DNA of 64,000 bases from Thelephora terrestris (Eukaryota; Basidiomycota; Agaricomycetes; Thelephorales; Thelephoraceae). A program made the position numbers and the translations under genes. The stretch is taken from NCBI GenBank assembly GCA_015956445.1, contig WIUZ02000020.1, positions 1 to 64,000 on the forward strand, written 5' to 3'. The notes under the pieces are model-generated. The model made no database searches and had not been told where the DNA came from. It saw nothing but the letters and a program-made list of their open reading frames with translations. Positions 57,743-64,000 of the stretch are shown here, in pieces. How positions within the stretch are numbered: the stretch's first letter is position 1; every line of letters starts with the position of its first letter.

Positions 57743-58982
57743 TTATCTGAAGATCTGTCCACATCTTTGGCACGATGTATAACTGCTGGTCCTCGCGTAT
57801 CCGCAGCCAACGCACTCCATACAGTAGCGGTAGCCATGGCTGCAATTTGGACAATAAGTGTTTGACCCAACAGATGAATATGAGACAGGATTTTTGCGCC
57901 ACGCGCAGTTGGCATTGCCGCATCGCAACAGCACTCCAACGGGCTTACTCTTCTTCTCCTTCAGTTCGAGGGCTTTCTTCAGTACAAGTTTCATCGCATC
58001 ACCACAATGAGGCGAAGACCCGTCCGCGATGCGCATGATGTTCTCTTTCGCGAGCTCAATCGTTTTCGGGTCTTGAAAGTCAGAAACCAAAAGCCCGCAC
58101 AGCATCTCCGTCATTTCTTCCTGTCTTAATAAACGCGTCAACCTCAAGGTTGGGGATCCCAACGGGAGTCTTACGTAGCGTTGACCGGCGAGAAAACCTC
58201 GTCCACGACGTTTTCCACCGATAGCTTGCATTTGAAGTCCGCAAAGGCACTGGTGCGGAGGGGCTTAATGTCCAGCTTACATCCACGCGTCAATCTCGTG
58301 CGTGAGACGCCTGTTTGAATTCTCGCCTCACCAAGCTTGCCAGAACGTAGATGCTCTTTGGGGAGCAGGGAGGGGGCGCGTCCGCCACGGTCTTTTCGCA
58401 GATGTACTTTAAGCGAGAGTCGATACCTTGCGATTTAAGGGGAGCGAACGAGATTTCGTGCGTGCAGAGATAGAAGAATAGAGATCTCCAGCTGGTAAAC
58501 GCCTCAACTCTCTTGAGGTAAAGATCGGGTATAAAAGCAAACGTACGCAGAAAATGACCCCTTCGCGAGGACAGCACGAGTTCGTTCTTCATTTGGCGCT
58601 TCGCCCTTGGCTTCCGGCAGGTCCTCTTCGCAGTCACTCTCGACGTTGGCTTCTCCTTCAAGGTCACTGATCAAAAGATTTCGACCCTTGACATATTTCA
58701 CCACTAAAGATCCTCAGCGCTTCAGCCGCATCGATAACAAGATTTTGACGTACATTCCTTCATTCTCTGTGCCTCATCACCCATGACCCTGCTTGAAAGG
58801 TAAACAGGTTTCAACAAGTCCCCAGCTTTGGAGTGTCTAGCCCAATACTTTCTGTCGAAAAAGATGCCATTGCGGACTGAATCTATGAGCGCCATCTCCA
58901 GGGACCCTTGGCCGGGACTTAAAGACATCATTATTACCACCTCTCCGTTGCTCTTTGACGTAGCCTGGTTGCGTGCGTGCAT
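57743..58982 (-). CDS. BTB-type protein B1 with C-terminal zinc-ribbon-like Cys cluster
   Basis: Downstream gene of duplicate 1. The N-terminal exon (from 58982, or the internal ATG of MALIDSVRNG) has GIFFDRKYWARHSKAGDLLKP followed by VYLSSRVMG, the start of an atypical fungal BTB domain. Next comes an acidic loop (LEGEANVESDCEEDL), then the second half of the BTB fold (AFTSWRSLFFYLCTHEISFAPLKSQG and PPPCSPKSIYVLASL). A helical part follows (LSVENVVDEVFSPV; LVSDFQDPKTIELAKENIMRIADG). The C-terminus holds four Cys pairs (CGNANC, CPNC, CMEC, CQRC), like a zinc ribbon or rubredoxin-like fold. Introns with GT-AG ends lie between the segments. BTB proteins often act as dimerising adaptors; the role here is unknown. 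The exact start is uncertain, as it lies only two bases past the end of A1. Confidence 0.65.
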
Positions 58983-60524
58983 CCCTACATAAGACGTTGA
59001 AGAAGGAGAAATCTGAGCGAACTCACAACACGCCCCTTAATCTCCCCGTCTTTGTTCGCAATCTCCCAAAACTCAGCCATGGCTGCTGCTGCATGCTTAA
59101 GATTGCCTTTGACGAAGCTGTCAATATTTTCGTCGACACTGGTACGACTTGCTCCCGACGTCGAGTCCTTCATCCAGGTGAACGCGAGTTGCTCAACGTA
59201 TAGCCTCCTAATCTCGTCGTATCTATATCTCTTGTGAGCATACATTTCCGCCCAAGGATAACTTATCCGACTTACTGAGATGCAAATATGCTGAACGATT
59301 CTTCAACGATATCACACTCCCCCAGCTCATCACGTATGCGATCCAGTGCGAGGGTCTTTAGCACGGGTATATCATACTTAGTGAAGGTTTGTCAGATAGT
59401 TATTGTGGAGTCAATGGGGGAGACGGGGTGCGAACTTTATCTGCCAATCGGTATATGGACTTCGGAGACGGCCGGGGGACCTCATCATGAGAGGGGTTGA
59501 CGATCTCTGCGCACCGCGATCTGCGATTCTCTTGGGAACCAAAAGGCGCGAAGTCTATCGCATTTGTGTAAAGGTACATCAGAAAAGCTTGGAACCTGCA
59601 ATGACGTTAAGGGAGTGCCGAATGGGTCTCCAGGTCCCGCTTACGTCACGTATGCAATGTCTGGGATTTTGACCACCTTCCCCTTTTCGACGCACTCCTG
59701 GCGTTCCTCGCAAAAAACATCATCCTCGCCTGGAGTTTCGAAGGGATCGGGGGGATGAACATCCGGCTTGACAACGGGCTCGAACAAGGAAACAATTTCA
59801 TCTTCCTCCAGATCGCTGTCCGACAAATATCCATAATCCTCTGCTGATTCCTTCTCGTCAATCGCTTCCTTGAAGTCTGTTGACTGGGATTCTGCGAAAT
59901 TTCCGAATAGCACTGCGAAGTCACAGTGAGCTTCTGTGTGAAATGAATTAAGTGTGGCGGGGTGCTCACGGTCGTCGAAGTGGGGGACCGTCTTCAGAAC
60001 ATGGCTGTTGGCGTAGAGTGCCTTTGGCCGGCATACATTACCAGATAAGTCCCTGTGCGAGTACAGGATGAACTTGGTATCAACGAAATTTCCGGTGGAG
60101 ACTCCATTGTTCAAAGCCTCGCGAAGAGCAGTAGTAGCTGGCATGTCCACAGGTCGCTTGGGCAAGCGAGTTTCGTTACTCGCCATATTTATGATGATTC
60201 AAGAGTCGCACCCGTTTCTGGCTAAGACCCCGGAACGAGGCAAAAACATGGAGGTTGTATGGTTCGGGCAGAGGCGACACGCGGATGTTCGGCCGGTCTA
60301 GACACCTCGTGGTAGAATCCAAACAGCAGATTCTACGTCACTAGCCGAGACACGACGATAAGAGCATCTTGCAAAGTGTGGCGGTTGGCTCCAGGTCCGA
60401 AGCCATCGAATGACGCGCCAGATCGATCACTTGAATGTATTTGGCAACCGTGCACAGTGACCTGCTCAACCCAGTCCACTGAGTTCTATCCTTTCAAACC
60501 ATGCATCGCTATCTGCGTCCACGT
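57840..60524. repeat. Tandem duplication unit, copy 1 (BTB pair)
   Basis: A direct head-to-tail duplication. Both units begin CTGCAATTTGGACAATAA and end CATCGCTA-TCTGCGTCCACGT-like sequence. Copy 1 is about 2,685 bases, copy 2 (60525-63235) about 2,711 bases, and they remain clearly alignable throughout. Each holds an A-type BTB gene, most of a B-type BTB gene, and about 340 bases of shared upstream sequence. Confidence 0.9.
58985..60186 (-). CDS. BTB-type protein A1
   Basis: Upstream gene of duplicate 1. The start at 60186 gives MASNETRLPKRPVDMPATT, then FVDTKFILYSHRDLSGNVCRPKALYANSHVLKTVPHFDD, the first half of an atypical BTB fold, and an acidic loop (KESAEDYGYLSDSDLEEDE). The second exon continues FQAFLMYLYTNAIDFAPFGSQENR and PSPKSIYRLADK, the second half of the fold. 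Then come YDIPVLKMLALDHIRDELGKCDIVEESFS-like helices and a last exon with RRLYVEQLAFTWMKD, VDENIDSFVKGNLKHAAAAMAEFWEIANKDG. Spacing and order match the adjacent B gene, so A and B are probably old duplicates of each other. Confidence 0.68.
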
Positions 60525-60628
60525 CTGCAATTTGGACAATAAACGTTTGACCCAACAGACGAGTATGAGACAGGATTGTTGCGCCACGCGCGGTTGGCAT
60601 TACCGCATCGCTACAGCACGCCAGCGGG

Positions 60629-61676
60629 CTAACTCTTCTTCTCCTTGAGCTCGAGGGCTTTCTTCAACCCAAGTTTCAACGCATCACGACAATGGGGCGA
60701 AGACCCGTCGGCAATGTGCATGATGCTCTCTTTCGCGAGCTCAATCGTTTTCGGGTCTTGAAAGTCAGAAACCAAAAGCCCGCACAACATCTCTGTCATC
60801 TCTTCCTGGCTGGATAAACGCGTCAGCTTCAGGTTTGAGGATCCCAACGCGACTCTTACGTAGCATGGACTGGCGAGAAAACCTCGTCCACGACATTTTC
60901 CACCGATAGTTTGCTTTTGATGTCCGCACAGGCACTAGTGCGGAGGGGCTGAATATCCAGCTTACACCCATATGTCAATCTCGTGCGTGAGACGCCTGTT
61001 TGGATTCTCGCCTCACCAAGCTTGCCAGAACGTAAATACTCTTGGGGGAGCAGGGAGGGGGTGCGTCTGCCACGGTCTTGTCGCAGATGTACTTCGAGCG
61101 GAAGTCGATACCCTGCGATTTCAGGGGAGCGAACGAGATCTCGTCCGTGCAGAGATAAAAGAATAGAGATCTCCACCTGGTGAACGCCTCAACTCTCTTG
61201 AGGTAAAGATAGGGTAAAAAAGCGAACGTACGCAGAAAATGACCCCTTTGTGAGGACAGCGCGAGCTCGTTCTTCGTATTCCTCCTTTGGCACTTCGCCC
61301 TCAACTTCCGGCAGGTCCTCTTCGCAGTCGCTCTCGACGTTGGCTTCTCCTTCGAGATCGCTGATCAGAAGATTTCGACCCTTGACATATTTCACCACTA
61401 AAGACACTCAGCGCTTCAGCCGCATCGATAACAAGATTTTGACGTACATTCCTTCATTCTCTGTGCCTTATCACCCATGACCCTGCTTGAAAGGTAAACA
61501 GGTTTCAACAAGTCCCCAGCTTTGGAGTGTCTAGCCCAATACTTTCTGTCGAAAAAGATGCCGTTGCGGACTGAGTCTATGAGCGCCATCTTCACAGCCC
61601 ATTGGCTGGGACTTATGGCCTGCGAATATTTCCCTGTTCCCTTTTTCTTTGACGTACCCTGGTTGCGTGCGTGCAT
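60629..61676 (-). pseudogene. BTB-type protein B2, C-terminally truncated copy of B1
   Basis: Counterpart of B1 in duplicate 2, with the same BTB halves and helical part (LVSDFQDPKTIELAKESIMHIADG). The frame ends after LKKALELKEKKS, where B1 reads on into its four Cys pairs; an AAG to TAG change gives the stop. The duplication junction lies about 100 bases further on, so the zinc-ribbon-like part is missing anyway. It may make a shorter BTB protein or be inactive. Confidence 0.6.
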
Positions 61677-61678
61677 CC

Positions 61679-62842
61679 CTACATAAGACGTAGGAGAAGG
61701 AAAAATCTGAGCGAACTCACAGCAGGGGCCTTAATCTTCCCGTCTTTGTTCGCAATCTCCCAAAACCCAGCCACGGCTGCTGCTGCATGCTTAAGATCGC
61801 CTTCGACGAAGCTGTCAATCTTTTCGTCGACACTGGTACGAATTGCCCCCGTCATCGAGTCTTTCATCCAGATGAACGCGAGTTGCTCAACGTATAGACT
61901 CCTAATCTCGTCGTATCTTACCTTTTGTCAGCATACAGTTCCATTCAATGATACATCAGGCTTACTGAGATGCGAATATGCTGAACGATTCTTCAACGAT
62001 ATCACACTTCCCCAGCTCATCACGTATGTGATCCAGTGCGAGCATCTTTAACACGGGTATATCATACTTAGTGAAGGTTTGTCAGATATGTGTTGTGTGG
62101 AGTCAATGGGGGAGACGGGGTGCGAACTTTATCTGCCAATCGGTATATGGACTTCGGAGACGGCCGGGGGACCTCATCATGAGAGGGGTTGACGATCTCT
62201 GCGCCTCGCGATCTGCGATTCTCCTGGGAACCAAAAGGCGCGAAGTCTATCGCATTTGTGTAAAGGTACATCAGAAAAGCTTGGAACCTGCAATGACGTC
62301 AAGGGAATGCCGAATGGGTCTCCAGGTCCCGCTTACGTCACGTATGCAATGTCTGGGATTTTGACCACCTTCCCCTTTTCGACGCACTCCTCGCGTTCCT
62401 CGCAAAAAACCTCGTCCTCGCCTGGTATTTTGAAGGGATCGGGGGGATGAACCTTCGACTTGGCAACGGGCTTGAACAAGGAAACGCTCTCATCTTCCTC
62501 GTCCTCCAGATCACTGTCCGACAAATATCCATAATCCTCTGCTGATTCCTTCTCGTCAATCGCTTCCTTGAAGTCTGTTGACTGGGATTCTGCGAAATGT
62601 CCGAATAGCACTGTGAAGTCACAGTGAGCTTCTGTGTGAAATGAATTAAGTGTGGCGGGGTGCTCACGGTCGTCGAAGTGGGGGACCGTCTTCAGAACAT
62701 GGCTGTTGGCGTAGAGTGCCTTTGGCCGGCATACATGACCATAGAAGTCCCTGTGCGAGTACAGGATGAACTTGGTATCGACGAGATTTCCGGTGGAGAC
62801 TCCTTTATTCAAAGCCTCGCGAAGAGCAGTAGTAGCTGGCAT
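61679..62842 (-). CDS. BTB-type protein A2, with shifted start
   Basis: Counterpart of A1 in duplicate 2. The ATG that starts A1 (60184-60186) is ACG here (62880-62882), so the first usable ATG is the internal one of MPATTALREALNKG at 62842, about 14 codons later. The BTB halves, acidic loop (which has one additional residue pair) and C-terminal helices are otherwise kept. The predicted protein loses only the N-terminal tail and could still fold. Confidence 0.6.
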
Positions 62843-63235
62843 GTCCGCAGGTCGCTTGGGTAAGTCGGTTTCGTTACTCGCCGTATTTATGATGATTCAA
62901 GAGTCGCACCCGTTTCTGGTTAAGACCCCGGAACGAGGCAAAAACATGGAGGTTGTATGGTTCTGGCAGAGGCGACACGCGAATGTTCGGCCGGTCTAGA
63001 CATCTCGTGGTAGAATCCAAACAGCAGATCCTACGTCATTAGCCGAGACACGACGATAAGAGCGTCTTGCAAAGTGTGGCGGTTGGCTCGAGGTCCGAAG
63101 GCGTGGCCTCGGGTGGCAGATGGGTCTTCGAATTATGACGCGCTAGATCGATCACTTGAATTGGGCAACCGTGCGAATGACCCAGTCCACTGAGTTCTAT
63201 CCTTTCAAACCATGCATCGCTAGCTGCGTCCACGT

Positions 63236-63595
63236 TTCTGTACATCCGAGCCATTCGCACCACCCGTGTGTACCACACGGAAAGCGATGGGAACCGAACG
63301 TACACGTTTCAGGTGCGTCCCCAGGAAACCTTGTTCGTTTTCTTAACCGGCAGGTGACTAGCGGCATACATAGCTGTGTCAGGACACGGCACCGACCGGT
63401 CTGCGTGCGTCGAATTGACCTCAGCAGAACATTCTGCGGAGATTTCTTTGCCCCAGTTTGGGTTTCGAGGAACTATGTACTGCTACATGTGCGCCGGACC
63501 CGACTACTTTGTTGTGTCCCGTGACCGAGAAAGTTGTACGTTAAGGCCCGTTCCCTTGCGGATACTAGACGCCGAGCATCCGCCACACTTCGACC
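63236..63595. other. Upstream region of the last gene
   Basis: About 360 bases to the right of the duplicated block. No motif is recognised. Open plus-strand frames here show no family features. It should hold the promoter of the gene at 63596. Confidence 0.4.
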
Positions 63596-64000
63596 ATGGT
63601 CAAACGAGAAAACAATATTCGCTGCGCCGTGTGTGGCAAGGTATACGAAAACCCCGTCGAAGCCAGGAACGTATGTGTCCTATGACAGTTCGCCTTCTCG
63701 TGGTCCCGTTCTTGATAGCTCGTAGCATGCGCAGGTCCACTTTTTCGAACCTTCAGGGCGCACCGTTTCTGGTAAGGGGCCCGATGCCCCCGTCCCTCCC
63801 AAAAAGAAGCAACGCTCTAGAAAGACTCAGTTGAAGCCCGTCAAGCCCGTCCCTGTCAAGGGACCCCATATCAAACTTGGAGTGGCGGAGGGGTTTACGA
63901 TGGCACCAAAGGTTCAACCTAAGCCATCCTCCGAGGGTCGAGCGTACATGCCTTGTCAATGGTGTCCCCACTTGTGGAAATCCAAAACCCTTGCGGACTT
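63596..64000 (+). CDS. C2H2-like zinc-finger protein, partial at the window edge
   Basis: Starts at ATG 63596 (MVKRENN). The first exon ends in RCAVCGKVYENPVEARN, and a 54-base-like GT-AG intron is followed by HAQVHFFEPSG, completing a C-x2-C...H-x3-H finger. A basic stretch (PPKKKQRSRKTQLKP) follows, then AYMPCQWCPHLWKSKTLADL, the start of a second Cys pair. The gene continues beyond the window. It is probably related to the C2H2 gene at 56157. Confidence 0.65.

Larger units (their letters stand above)
60525..63235. repeat. Tandem duplication unit, copy 2 (BTB pair)
   Basis: Second unit. The junction at 60524/60525 joins the upstream region of copy 1 directly to the B-gene 3' end of copy 2. 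Because the left boundary lies inside the B gene, copy 2 lacks the last part of that gene. Confidence 0.9.

Overview
The window reads as nuclear DNA of a mushroom-forming basidiomycete (Agaricomycete-like). Host genes are cut by many short GT-AG introns of about 50 bases. The recognisable proteins are a fungal sterol C-24(28) reductase, a Yvc1-type TRP channel, an Mbp1-type APSES factor and phosphomannomutase, and the atypical BTB and Myb/SANT-like proteins are families I associate with this class. The species was not identified.

Bases 1 to about 38,900 are mostly transposon. A minus-strand Ty3/Gypsy copy runs off the left edge and ends in its LTR at 4756. Next come a Myb/SANT-like gene split by two foldback MITEs, a TDT/SLAC1-family transporter gene, a fifth small foldback MITE, solo LTRs and long pyrimidine-rich tracts. 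A Ty1/Copia element (16689-38924, 5-bp target duplication CTGAC) then holds two nested insertions. One is a 13.9-kb Gypsy element (18672-32526, 4-bp duplication ACGG), itself carrying a MITE (25804-26644, duplication AGG). The other is a 2.3-kb LTR-like unit (36468-38779, duplication GCACG) inside the Copia 5' LTR.

The most unusual item is in the nested Gypsy. Between the end of pol and the 3' LTR lie about 4 kb holding two apparently intron-containing genes on the strand opposite to gag-pol. Each is preceded by the same 18-bp tag, which is also the sequence directly inside the LTR. A second notable item is a family of five almost fully palindromic elements with CACTGGGGGCA-type ends and 3-bp target duplications (four of five), which fits non-autonomous CMC/CACTA-like transposons.

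Bases 38,930-64,000 are mainly host genes: erg4 (+), yvc1 (-) divergent from mbp1 (+), a GDSG-motif protein carrying an in-frame TGA (-), sec53 (-) divergent from a C2H2 zinc-finger gene (+), and a head-to-tail duplication (57840-60524 and 60525-63235) giving four BTB-type genes. A second C2H2 gene runs off the right edge. The genes do not form one pathway. erg4 acts in ergosterol synthesis, sec53 in GDP-mannose supply, yvc1 in vacuolar ion release and mbp1 in G1/S transcription. All calls come from reading the sequence and recalling families; no database or alignment was run.
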